From Aquitalea denitrificans (GTDB taxonomy: Bacteria; Pseudomonadota; Gammaproteobacteria; Burkholderiales; Chromobacteriaceae): 64,000 bases of DNA. The first letter of the stretch is position 1, and every line of letters starts with the position of its first letter. Location: positions 1,302,001-1,366,000 of the forward strand of contig NZ_CP047241.1 in assembly GCF_009856625.1 (NCBI RefSeq), read 5' to 3'. A model generated the notes under the pieces. The model searched no databases. It was not told where the DNA came from and saw only the letters and a list, made by a program, of their open reading frames with translations. The position numbers and the translations under genes are program-made. Below, one piece after another: positions 17,291 through 25,001 of this stretch.

Positions 17291-18472
17291 ATGTCTGCCT
17301 CATCTGCTGTTGCTGCTCCCTCCCTGCGTCCTTTCGCGCTGTTCTATTTTGCCTATTTTGCCTTTCAGGGTTTGTTCGGCCCGTTCTGGGGCTTGTATCT
17401 GGAGTCGCTGTCTTTCTCTGCCTTGCAGATTTCCGTGCTGATGGCACTGTCCACGCTGGCGCGTATCGTGGCACCCGGCTTCTGGGGCTGGCTGGCAGAC
17501 CGGCAAGGGCGGCGACGGGCCATCATCATCAGCACCTCCTTGTGTTCGGCGCTGGCCTTTGCGCTGGTGGGGCTGGGTAATGGCTTCTGGTGGATTTTCA
17601 TCAGTCTGGCGGTATCGCATTTCTTTTGGGCCGGGGCCTTGCCGCTGGTGGAAGCCAGCACGGCCTACCTGACGCGTGCCCAGCCGGGCCGCTACAGCCG
17701 GGTACGGGTGTGGGGATCCATCGGCTTTGTCTGCCTGTCCATGGTGGGCGGCTATGTGCTGGACCTGATCCATCTGGCCAATCTGCCCTGGGCCTTGTTG
17801 CTATTGCTGGTGTTCATTGTGCTGGCCGGCTGGTTCGTGCCGGATGTCAGCAATCCGCGTCATCATCAAACGGCCGGGCCGATCTGGCAGACCTTGCGCC
17901 AGCCACGCGTACTGGCCTTGTTTGCCTGTTGCTTCCTGATGGCTTATGCCCACGGGCCTTATTACACCTTTTATTCCATCGGCCTGCGCCATGCCGGTTA
18001 TGACAAGGGTGCCATCGGCTTGTTGTGGTCGGTGGGGGTGATCAGCGAAATCCTGGTGTTCCTGCTGATGCCGCGCATCATGGGACGGTTTTCGCTGGAG
18101 CGGCTGATGCTGGCTTCACTGCTGATCGCCGTATTGCGCTTTGTGCTGATTGCCTGTGCAGTGGAGCAGCCGGTGCTGGCGGTGCTGGCGCAAAGCATGC
18201 ATGCGCTGACCTTCGGCCTGCACCATGCCACCTCGGTGGGCTTGATTCACCGCCTGTTTGCCCAGCAGCACCAGGGACGAGCACAGGGTTTGTATATCAT
18301 CGCCTCGTTTGGTGTGGGCGGCAGTTCTGGCGGTCTGGTTGGCGGTTTGTTGTGGCCGCACGGCGGCATGTTGCTGACGTTTGGCATGTCGGTAGTGGCG
18401 GCAGCGTTGGGCGTGCTGGTGTGCCTGCGCTGGTTGCGGCCGGAACCCTACGCCAAGCCTACAGCAGCATGA
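17291..18472 (+). CDS. MFS transporter (HcaT-like)
   Basis: A 393-aa major-facilitator transporter with about 12 membrane helices. The N-terminal FALFYFAYFAFQGLFGPFWGLYLESLSFSALQI resembles the MFS_1-like / 3-phenylpropionate permease (HcaT) branch. The loop-2 motif GWLADRQGRRRAIII is the MFS signature after helix 2. Substrate unknown. The ATG at 17291 follows a short polar leader; an in-frame start at 17264 exists. The 3' end overlaps the convergent XRE-family regulator gene by 14 nt, so opposing transcripts would pair there. Confidence 0.85.
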   Translation: MSASSAVAAPSLRPFALFYFAYFAFQGLFGPFWGLYLESLSFSALQISVLMALSTLARIVAPGFWGWLADRQGRRRAIIISTSLCSALAFALVGLGNGFWWIFISLAVSHFFWAGALPLVEASTAYLTRAQPGRYSRVRVWGSIGFVCLSMVGGYVLDLIHLANLPWALLLLLVFIVLAGWFVPDVSNPRHHQTAGPIWQTLRQPRVLALFACCFLMAYAHGPYYTFYSIGLRHAGYDKGAIGLLWSVGVISEILVFLLMPRIMGRFSLERLMLASLLIAVLRFVLIACAVEQPVLAVLAQSMHALTFGLHHATSVGLIHRLFAQQHQGRAQGLYIIASFGVGGSSGGLVGGLLWPHGGMLLTFGMSVVAAALGVLVCLRWLRPEPYAKPTAA

Positions 18473-19238
18473 TCAGCTTGAGCTCCGGTGCTGCTGCCAG
18501 ATTCAGCGTCAGCTGCTGATACACCAGGCGGCCGCGCTGCGGATGGTTGAAGGCGCGCTCGCCGCCTTCGCGGCCTTGCACGTCATGCTGCTGCCACAGC
18601 GTATCGAATTCCGCACTGCCCTGACGCAGGGTATCCAGCCATTGCCGGATGCTGTTTTCCTCCAGTCGCTCGCCGGCATCAGCGCGAAACTCTGCCACCA
18701 TGCGCCGCGCCCGTACCGGCCAGTCCTCCACCAGTTGGCGGGAGGCAGTTTGCAAAAACATGAAATCCAGCAAATTGTGCCGTGCCAGCGGCTGATCCAG
18801 CCAGCCGCTGAACAATTCGGCCGCCAGCGTATTCCAGGCCAGTGCATCCCAGTTGGCATCCAGTACATAGGCCGGCGCGGCAATCACATCTACCGCCGCG
18901 CTCAGGGCCTGACGCGATTGTGGGTTTCGCTCCGCCGGCCGCTCTAGCGGGTTTTTCAGTCCGGCCAGCTTGAACAGGTAATCGCGCTCGGCATGGGTCA
19001 GCAGCAGGGCATCGGCCAGCCGCGACAGCGTGGGGGCGGATACCGACTGGCTGCGCCCCTGCTCAATCCAGGTCAGCCAGGTGGGGCTGATGCCGCACAG
19101 TGCCGCCACTTCCTCACGCCGCAAGCCCTTGGCACGGCGTCGGCTGCCAGCTGGCAAGCCAGCCTGCTGCGGGCTGACCCGTTCACGATGGGCGCGGATG
19201 AATTCGCCTAGCGGGCTGGTGGTTTTACTCTGGCTCAT
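18459..19238 (-). CDS. XRE-family regulator with MmyB-like ligand-binding domain
   Basis: A 259-aa transcriptional regulator. An N-terminal XRE helix-turn-helix (about residues 10-75) includes KGLRREEVAALCGISPTWLTWIEQGR. A MmyB-like domain follows (about 100-255) with the family-typical APAYVLDANWDALAWNTLAAELF and a C-terminal NHPQRGRLVYQQLTLNLA. Such regulators commonly control neighbouring dehydrogenase or transporter genes; ligands are thought to be fatty-acid-like. The ATG at 19238 matches the usual N-terminus. A palindrome upstream (19278-19310) could be its operator. It is divergent from leuC and convergent with the MFS gene. Confidence 0.88.
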   Translation of the reverse strand: MSQSKTTSPLGEFIRAHRERVSPQQAGLPAGSRRRAKGLRREEVAALCGISPTWLTWIEQGRSQSVSAPTLSRLADALLLTHAERDYLFKLAGLKNPLERPAERNPQSRQALSAAVDVIAAPAYVLDANWDALAWNTLAAELFSGWLDQPLARHNLLDFMFLQTASRQLVEDWPVRARRMVAEFRADAGERLEENSIRQWLDTLRQGSAEFDTLWQQHDVQGREGGERAFNHPQRGRLVYQQLTLNLAAAPELKLIMLL

Positions 19239-19277
19239 GTTGATTCCTGATTGAATTTCCACTTTAACGTAGTAGTG

Positions 19278-19310
19278 CTAGTACTAGTATAAATGCTTAT
19301 CTTGTACTAG
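19278..19310. promoter_or_regulatory. Palindromic operator candidate in regulator/leuC gap
   Basis: The perfect 10-bp palindrome CTAGTACTAG (19278-19287) is repeated imperfectly as CTTGTACTAG (19301-19310), centre to centre 23 bp, about two helical turns. On the minus strand a good -10 (TATACT) lies between them, so a bound dimer would block the regulator's own promoter. It is 40-72 nt upstream of the regulator start. Autoregulation is inference. Confidence 0.5.
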
Positions 19311-19478
19311 GAAAAAAGCTGCGCGATGATGTGTGCCAACAGCAGCCGAACACTGTGGCGCACAACGGCCAAGGCAAGCAGGACAGCCTTGTGGCGGTAA
19401 TGATCAGCGTGACAGAATGGCTGCCTTGTATCCGGCAAACCGGCGGTGTTGCAACCGCCATTTCACGAGCAGGAAGCC

Positions 19479-20885
19479 ATGACAGCACAAACTCTTTACG
19501 ACAAGCTCTGGTCCAGCCATGTAGTGCGGGAAGAGGCCGACGGCACGGTTCTTCTTTATATCGACCGTCACCTGGTGCATGAAGTCACCAGCCCGCAAGC
19601 CTTTGAAGGCCTGAAACTGGCCGGTCGCGGCCTGTGGCGTGTGGACTCGGTGGTATCCACCGCCGACCACAACACTCCGACCGATCACTGGGACGAAGGT
19701 ATCAAGGACCCGATCTCGCGCCAGCAGGTGGAAACCCTGGACGCCAATATCAAGTCCTTTGGCGCCCTGGCTTACTTCCCGTTCAAGGACAAGGGGCAGG
19801 GCATTGTGCATGTGATGGGGCCGGAACAAGGCGCCACTCTGCCGGGCATGACCGTGGTTTGTGGTGACAGCCACACCTCCACCCACGGTGCCTTCGGCGC
19901 GCTGGCACACGGTATCGGCACGTCTGAAGTGGAACACGTGATGGCCACCCAGTGCCTGGTGGCCAAGAAGTCCAAGAACATGCTGGTGAAGGTAAATGGC
20001 CCGCTGGCAGCCGGCATCACCGGCAAGGACGTGGCGCTCGCCATCATCGGCAAGATCGGCACTGCCGGCGGTACCGGCTATGCCATCGAATTCGGTGGCG
20101 AAGCCATCCGCAGCCTGTCGATGGAAGGCCGCATGACCTTGTGCAATATGGCCATCGAAGCCGGTGCCCGTTCCGGCATGGTGGCGGTGGATGAAAAGAC
20201 CATCGACTACGTCAAGGGCCGCCCGTTTGCCCCCACCGGCGCACAGTGGGATGCTGCCGTGGCTTACTGGAACACCCTGCATTCCGATGAAGGCGCGCAT
20301 TTCGACGCCGTGGTGGAGCTGGAAGCCAGCGACATCAAGCCGCAAGTGACCTGGGGCACCTCGCCGGAAATGGTGACCGATATCGACGGCATCGTGCCGG
20401 ACCCGGCTGCCGAAGCCGACCCGGTGAAGAAGGGCAGTATTGAACGCGCGCTGGCCTATATGGGTCTGACAGCCAATACCCCGGTGAAAGAGATTCCGGT
20501 CGACATCGTGTTTATCGGCTCCTGTACCAATTCCCGTATCGAAGACCTGCGTGAAGCCGCTGCCGTGGCCCGTGGCCGCACCAAGGCGGCTAGCGTAAAA
20601 CAGGTACTGGTGGTGCCAGGTTCCGGTCTGGTGAAGGCACAGGCTGAAGCCGAAGGACTGGACAAGATTTTCATCGCGGCAGGTTTTGAATGGCGCGAGC
20701 CGGGTTGCTCCATGTGTCTGGCGATGAATGCCGACCGTCTGCAACCGGGCGAGCGTTGCGCCTCCACCTCCAACCGCAACTTCGAAGGCCGTCAGGGGCA
20801 GGGGGGGCGTACCCATCTGGTCAGCCCGGCCATGGCGGCGGCGGCAGGGGTGACCGGCCATTTTGTTGACATCCGTCAGCTTTAA
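19479..20885 (+). CDS. leuC: 3-isopropylmalate dehydratase large subunit
   Basis: A 468-aa LeuC, the [4Fe-4S] subunit isomerising 2-isopropylmalate to 3-isopropylmalate in leucine synthesis with LeuD. The N-terminus TLYDKLWSSHVV is diagnostic. The cluster cysteines appear in FIGSCTNSRIEDLR (about residue 348) and GCSMCLAMN (about 408 and 411). The length matches E. coli LeuC (466). The ATG at 19479 follows AGGAAG; an in-frame GTG at 19446 is rejected. A small lipoprotein gene lies between leuC and leuD. No leucine-rich leader peptide is visible upstream. Confidence 0.96.
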   Translation: MTAQTLYDKLWSSHVVREEADGTVLLYIDRHLVHEVTSPQAFEGLKLAGRGLWRVDSVVSTADHNTPTDHWDEGIKDPISRQQVETLDANIKSFGALAYFPFKDKGQGIVHVMGPEQGATLPGMTVVCGDSHTSTHGAFGALAHGIGTSEVEHVMATQCLVAKKSKNMLVKVNGPLAAGITGKDVALAIIGKIGTAGGTGYAIEFGGEAIRSLSMEGRMTLCNMAIEAGARSGMVAVDEKTIDYVKGRPFAPTGAQWDAAVAYWNTLHSDEGAHFDAVVELEASDIKPQVTWGTSPEMVTDIDGIVPDPAAEADPVKKGSIERALAYMGLTANTPVKEIPVDIVFIGSCTNSRIEDLREAAAVARGRTKAASVKQVLVVPGSGLVKAQAEAEGLDKIFIAAGFEWREPGCSMCLAMNADRLQPGERCASTSNRNFEGRQGQGGRTHLVSPAMAAAAGVTGHFVDIRQL

Positions 20886-20906
20886 CTCTGCGAAAGGAAT
20901 TCATCC

Positions 20907-21059
20907 ATGAAAAAAATTGCACTCAGCCTGTTTGTGGCCATTCTGCTGTCTGCCTGCAATACCTTACACGGCGCGGGTGAAGACCTCAAACAAGGTGGCC
21001 AGGCTGTCGGCCACGGCATCCAGAAGGCCGGACAGGCCATCGAAAACGCTGCCCAGTAA
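20907..21059 (+). CDS. Entericidin-like small lipoprotein
   Basis: A 50-aa predicted lipoprotein, placed between leuC and leuD with gaps of 21 and 26 nt. It begins with a short signal peptide (MKKIALSLFVAILLSAC) whose lipobox LSAC puts the lipidated cysteine at residue 17. The mature part contains two G-x-x-x-K/Q-G-GQA-type repeats (DLKQGGQAVGHG, IQKAGQAIENAA), as in entericidin A/B family proteins. AAAGGA lies upstream of the ATG. E. coli entericidins form an antidote/toxin pair affecting lysis in stationary phase; whether this single copy does so is unknown. Its location in a leucine operon is notable. Confidence 0.8.
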   Translation: MKKIALSLFVAILLSACNTLHGAGEDLKQGGQAVGHGIQKAGQAIENAAQ

Positions 21060-21085
21060 GGGCAGCCCGATTCGGAAAGAATCTC

Positions 21086-21730
21086 ATGAAAGCATTCAAC
21101 AAACTTGACGGGCTGGTGTGCCCGCTTGATCGTGCCAATGTCGATACCGACGCGATCATCCCCAAGCAGTTTCTCAAGTCGATCAAGCGCTCCGGCTTTG
21201 GCCCCAACCTGTTCGACGAATGGCGCTATCTGGACCACGGTGAACCGGGCATGGACAACAGCGTACGTCCGCTCAATCCGGACTTCGTGCTCAACTTCCC
21301 GCGCTACGCCGGTGCGCAAGTGCTGCTGGCGCGTGAAAACTTCGGCTGTGGTTCCAGCCGCGAACACGCACCGTGGGCGCTGGACGACCAGGGCTTCCGC
21401 GTGGTGATCGCCCCCAGCTTTGCCGACATCTTCTTCAACAACTGCTACAAGAACGGCCTGTTGCCCATCGTGCAGCCGGCTGACGTGGTGGATCAGCTGT
21501 TCCGCGAGTGCGAAGCCAGCGAAGGCTACCGCCTGACGGTGGATCTGGCAGCGCAGACCATCAGCACCCCGTCTGGTCAGTCGTTTGCTTTTGATGTCAC
21601 CGAGCATCGCAAGCACTGCCTGCTGGGCGGTCTGGATGAAATCGGCCTCACCTTGCAGCACGCGGACGAAATCAAGACCTACGAGGCGGCCCGCCGCCAG
21701 AGCCAGCCCTGGTTGTTCCACCAGGCCTGA
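21086..21730 (+). CDS. leuD: 3-isopropylmalate dehydratase small subunit
   Basis: A 214-aa LeuD, the swivel-domain partner of LeuC. The family segments are clear: LVCPLDRANVDTDAIIPKQFLKSIKRSGFG at residues 8-37, LLARENFGCGSSREHAPWAL near 80-99, and FADIFFNNCYKNGLLPI near 114-130. The length is normal (about 200-215). The ATG at 21086 has GGAAAGA upstream. It is the third gene of a run leuC, lipoprotein, leuD, methyltransferase, leuB, all on the same strand with small gaps. Confidence 0.96.
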   Translation: MKAFNKLDGLVCPLDRANVDTDAIIPKQFLKSIKRSGFGPNLFDEWRYLDHGEPGMDNSVRPLNPDFVLNFPRYAGAQVLLARENFGCGSSREHAPWALDDQGFRVVIAPSFADIFFNNCYKNGLLPIVQPADVVDQLFRECEASEGYRLTVDLAAQTISTPSGQSFAFDVTEHRKHCLLGGLDEIGLTLQHADEIKTYEAARRQSQPWLFHQA

Positions 21731-21743
21731 ATCGGAGAATGAC

Positions 21744-22505
21744 ATGAGCCAGAGCGCACACGCAGAACACGTCCAGCAACAATTTGGTGCCCAGGCCGCG
21801 GCCTACCTGCACAGCCAGGTACACGCCCAGGGCGCGGAGTTTGCCCAGCTACAGCAAGCCGTGCGCGAGCACGGCGCAGCACGGGTGCTGGACCTGGGCT
21901 GCGGTGCCGGCCATGTCAGCTTCCAGGTGGCCGAACATGCTGCCAGCGTAGTGGCCTACGACTTGTCCGCCAGCATGCTGCAAGTGGTGGCGGACGAAGC
22001 TGCAGCGCGTGGCCTCGGCACGCTCACCACCCGGCAAGGCGCGGCCGAACAACTCCCATTTGCCGATGGTGAATTCGACTTCGTGTTCAGCCGCTACTCA
22101 GCCCACCACTGGGGTGATCTGGGCCTCGCGCTGCGCGAAGCGCGCCGGGTGCTCAAGCCCGGTGGCAGGCTTGCCTTCATCGACGTGATGTCGCCCGGCC
22201 AGCCGCTGCTGGATACCTATCTGCAAGCGGTGGAAGTGCTGCGCGATACCAGCCATGTGCACAACTACGCCATGGCCGAATGGCTGGGCGCACTGTCCGC
22301 TGCCGGCTGGCAAGTGCAGCAGGTGACGCGGCAAAAGCTGCGGCTGGAATTTGGCGTGTGGGTGGAGCGTATGCGTACGCCGCAAACCATGCGCGAGGCC
22401 ATTCGCCTGTTGCAGCAGTCGGTGGGGCAGGAAGTGCGCGACTACTACGCCATCGAGGCCGATGGCAGCTTTACCGTCGACGTGATCGTACTGTGGGCAG
22501 CGTGA
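21744..22505 (+). CDS. Class I SAM-dependent methyltransferase
   Basis: A 253-aa methyltransferase of the UbiE/Coq5-like class. Motif I is VLDLGCGAGHVSFQVA (about residues 50-65), the acidic loop is VVAYDLSASML, motif IV region is FDFVFSRYSAHHW, and the post-motif segment is EARRVLKPGGRLAFIDV. The substrate is unknown; relatives are often annotated as type 11 methyltransferases and some act on small carboxylates. The ATG at 21744 follows GGAGA. It sits 13 nt after leuD and 44 nt before leuB, so it should be expressed with the leucine genes, though no leucine-pathway methylation step is known. Confidence 0.87.
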   Translation: MSQSAHAEHVQQQFGAQAAAYLHSQVHAQGAEFAQLQQAVREHGAARVLDLGCGAGHVSFQVAEHAASVVAYDLSASMLQVVADEAAARGLGTLTTRQGAAEQLPFADGEFDFVFSRYSAHHWGDLGLALREARRVLKPGGRLAFIDVMSPGQPLLDTYLQAVEVLRDTSHVHNYAMAEWLGALSAAGWQVQQVTRQKLRLEFGVWVERMRTPQTMREAIRLLQQSVGQEVRDYYAIEADGSFTVDVIVLWAA

Positions 22506-22549
22506 AGATTTCAAAATACTAAGTAATCAGAGACAGCAAAGGATAACTC

Positions 22550-23614
22550 ATGAAAATCGCCGTATTGCCGGGTGACGGCATTGGTCCGGAAATCATTGCC
22601 CAGGCAGGTCGCGTGCTGGATGTACTGCGTCAGGACGGCCTGCCGATCGAGTTGGAAGAAGCCCCGCTGGGCGGTGCCGGCTACGACGCCTATGGCGTGC
22701 CGTATCCGGAATTCACCCAGAAGCTGTGCCGTGCAGCCGACGCCGTGCTGCTGGGTGCCGTTGGCGGCCCGCAATACGACACGCTGGATCGCCCGCTGCG
22801 TCCCGAGCGCGGTCTGCTGGCCATCCGCAAGGACCTGAACCTGTTTGCCAACCTGCGTCCGGCCATCCTGTACCCGGAACTGGCCAATGCCTCCACCCTG
22901 AAGCCGGAAGTGGTGTCGGGTCTGGACATCATGATCGTGCGCGAACTCACCGGTGACATCTACTTTGGTCAGCCGCGTGGCATGGGTGTGAACGAGCAGG
23001 GCGAGCGCGAAGCCTTCAACACCATGCGCTACAGCGAAAGCGAAGTGCGTCGCATTGCTCACGTTGCCTTTGGCATTGCCATGAAGCGCAACAAGAAGCT
23101 GTGTTCGGTCGACAAGGCCAATGTGCTGGAAACCACTGAGTTCTGGAAAGAAATCATGATCGACGTGGCGCGCAAATACCCGCAGGTAGAGCTGAGCCAC
23201 ATGTATGTGGACAACGCCGCCATGCAGCTGGTGCGCAACCCCAAGCAGTTCGACGTGATGGTGACTGGCAATATCTTTGGCGACATCCTGTCCGACGAAG
23301 CCTCCATGCTCACCGGCTCCATCGGCATGCTGCCGTCGGCCTCGCTGGACCAGAACAATAAGGGCCTGTACGAGCCCTCGCACGGTTCTGCACCGGACAT
23401 CGCCGGCAAAAACCTGGCCAATCCGCTGGCCACCATCCTGTCTGCCGCCATGATGCTGCGCTACACCTTTGCCCAGGAAGAAGCTGCCCAGCGCGTGGAA
23501 AACGCGGTCAAGACGGTGCTGGCCCAAGGCTACCGCACCGGCGACATCTTCGAAGCGGGCTGCCAGAAAGTCAGCTGCTCCGGTATGGGTGACGCGGTGG
23601 TGGCAGCGCTGTAA
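22550..23614 (+). CDS. leuB: 3-isopropylmalate dehydrogenase
   Basis: A 354-aa NAD-dependent decarboxylating dehydrogenase, third step of leucine synthesis. The sequence starts MKIAVLPGDGIGPEI. Substrate-binding arginines lie in LRPERGLLAIRKDLNLFANLRP, the catalytic Tyr in MRYSESEVRRIAHVAF (about residue 143), the catalytic Lys in SVDKANVLETTEFW (about 189), and metal aspartates in FGDILSDEASML. AAAGGA precedes the ATG. The length is standard. It closes the leu gene run; asd begins 142 nt downstream after two hairpins. Confidence 0.96.
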   Translation: MKIAVLPGDGIGPEIIAQAGRVLDVLRQDGLPIELEEAPLGGAGYDAYGVPYPEFTQKLCRAADAVLLGAVGGPQYDTLDRPLRPERGLLAIRKDLNLFANLRPAILYPELANASTLKPEVVSGLDIMIVRELTGDIYFGQPRGMGVNEQGEREAFNTMRYSESEVRRIAHVAFGIAMKRNKKLCSVDKANVLETTEFWKEIMIDVARKYPQVELSHMYVDNAAMQLVRNPKQFDVMVTGNIFGDILSDEASMLTGSIGMLPSASLDQNNKGLYEPSHGSAPDIAGKNLANPLATILSAAMMLRYTFAQEEAAQRVENAVKTVLAQGYRTGDIFEAGCQKVSCSGMGDAVVAAL

Positions 23615-23642
23615 AAAAAACTTCACCCGGATAGGGTTGACC

Positions 23643-23722
23643 CCATTGCCTCCTGCGCTATCGCGCTGCACAATGGAGTAATAAAAATACTTGGCCCGCT
23701 AACGCTTGCGTTGACGGGCCAA
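23643..23722 (+). promoter_or_regulatory. Two hairpins in the leuB-asd gap
   Basis: The first hairpin is CCATTG...CAATGG (23643-23676) enclosing GCGC-TATC-GCGC. The second is TTGGCCCG...CGGGCCAA (23691-23722) enclosing AACGC-TT-GCGTT, so it is nearly uninterrupted. Neither has a T-run on the plus strand, so they are not classic terminators. They sit 80 and 34 nt before the asd GTG and could form an mRNA leader structure. No lysine riboswitch pattern was recognised. Confidence 0.5.
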
Positions 23723-23756
23723 TCGCAACTTTAGAGACAGATCCCAGGAGAAACCC

Positions 23757-24863
23757 GTGAAAGTAGGCTTTGTAGGCTGGCGTGGCATGGTTGGTTCCGT
23801 GCTGATGCAACGTATGCGTGAAGAGAACGATTTCGCTGTCATCAACGAACCGGTGTTCTTCACCACCTCCAATGTCGGCGGCAAAGGCCCGGACATCGGC
23901 CGTGACGTACCGGCGCTGAAAGACGCCAAGAACATCGACGAACTGAAGGCAATGGACGCCATTGTCACCTGTCAGGGCGGCGATTACACCAGCGATATCT
24001 ATCCGAAACTGCGTGCCGCCGGCTGGACTGGCTACTGGATCGACGCCGCTTCCACCCTGCGCATGGCTGACGATGCCGTCATCGTGCTGGACCCGGTCAA
24101 CCGCAACGTGATCGACAGCGCACTGGCCAAGGGCGTGAAGGACTACATCGGCGGCAACTGTACCAACTCCATCATGCTGATGGGCATGGGCGGTCTGTTC
24201 CGTGAGGGTCTGGTGGAGTGGGTTTCCTCCATGACCTACCAGGCAGCTTCCGGTGGCGGTGCCAACCACATGCGCGAACTGATCAAGGGCATGGGCGTGG
24301 TACACGCTGCCGTGGCCGACGAACTGGCTACCCCGTCGTCCGCCATTCTGGAGATCGACCGCAAGGTGGCTGCCGCCATCCGTGAAGACGTGCCGACCGA
24401 ATTCTTCGGTGCGCCGCTGGCTGGCGGTCTGATCCCCTGGATCGACAAGCAACTGGACAACGGCCAATCCAAGGAAGAGTGGAAGGGTCAGGCTGAGGTC
24501 AACAAGATTCTGGGCACCGAAGCTACCATTCCGGTAGATGGCCTGTGCGTGCGTATCGGCGCCATGCGCTGCCATAGCCTGGCACTGACGGTGAAGCTGA
24601 AGAAAGACCTGCCGCTGGAAGAGATCGAAGCCATCATCAAGTCTGGTAATGACTGGGTGAAATGGGTGCCGAACGACCGCGAAATCAGCGTCAAGGAACT
24701 GACCCCGGCTGCCATCACCGGCGGCCTGGAAGTAGGGGTTGGTCGTGTGCGCAAGCTGAACATGGGTGGCGAATACCTGTCCGCCTTCGTGATTGGTGAC
24801 CAGCTGCTGTGGGGCGCGGCTGAACCGCTGCGCCGTATGCTGCGTATCCTCATCGAACGCTGA
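23757..24863 (+). CDS. asd: Aspartate-semialdehyde dehydrogenase
   Basis: A 368-aa NADP-dependent enzyme converting aspartyl phosphate to aspartate semialdehyde, the branch point to lysine/diaminopimelate, threonine and methionine. The N-terminal Rossmann motif is VGFVGWRGMVGSVLMQRM. The catalytic Cys is in IGGNCTNSIMLMGMGG (about residue 136), the Gln in TYQAASGGGANHM, and the Arg and His in VRIGAMRCHSLALTVKL. The length matches Gram-negative Asd (367). The start is GTG 23757 with CAGGAG 6-7 nt upstream. A strong hairpin terminator follows. Confidence 0.96.
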   Translation: MKVGFVGWRGMVGSVLMQRMREENDFAVINEPVFFTTSNVGGKGPDIGRDVPALKDAKNIDELKAMDAIVTCQGGDYTSDIYPKLRAAGWTGYWIDAASTLRMADDAVIVLDPVNRNVIDSALAKGVKDYIGGNCTNSIMLMGMGGLFREGLVEWVSSMTYQAASGGGANHMRELIKGMGVVHAAVADELATPSSAILEIDRKVAAAIREDVPTEFFGAPLAGGLIPWIDKQLDNGQSKEEWKGQAEVNKILGTEATIPVDGLCVRIGAMRCHSLALTVKLKKDLPLEEIEAIIKSGNDWVKWVPNDREISVKELTPAAITGGLEVGVGRVRKLNMGGEYLSAFVIGDQLLWGAAEPLRRMLRILIER

Positions 24864-24925
24864 TTCGGGTTAAAATGGTCGATACGCTTTTTTAACCGGC
24901 ATACAGCCGGGATCGACTACACTGC

Positions 24926-24954
24926 AAAGGGCGCATTTTGCGCCCTTTGCTTTT
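24926..24954 (+). terminator. Rho-independent terminator after asd
   Basis: A perfect 10-bp stem AAAGGGCGCA / TGCGCCCTTT with a TTT loop, then GCTTTT. It lies 62 nt after the asd stop and isolates asd from the downstream asd-like gene. Confidence 0.75.
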
Positions 24955-25001
24955 GGCTGAGTTAAAATCAGCTTTTTTCTGGAATGTAAGGATTGATTCG
25001 G

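Noticed and set aside
19239..19478. A leucine attenuator upstream of leuC
   Set aside because: I looked for a leader peptide with leucine codon runs and a terminator/antiterminator pair and saw neither.
19404..20861. A 485-codon minus-strand frame opposite leuC
   Set aside because: Antisense shadow of leuC, with no recognisable domain.
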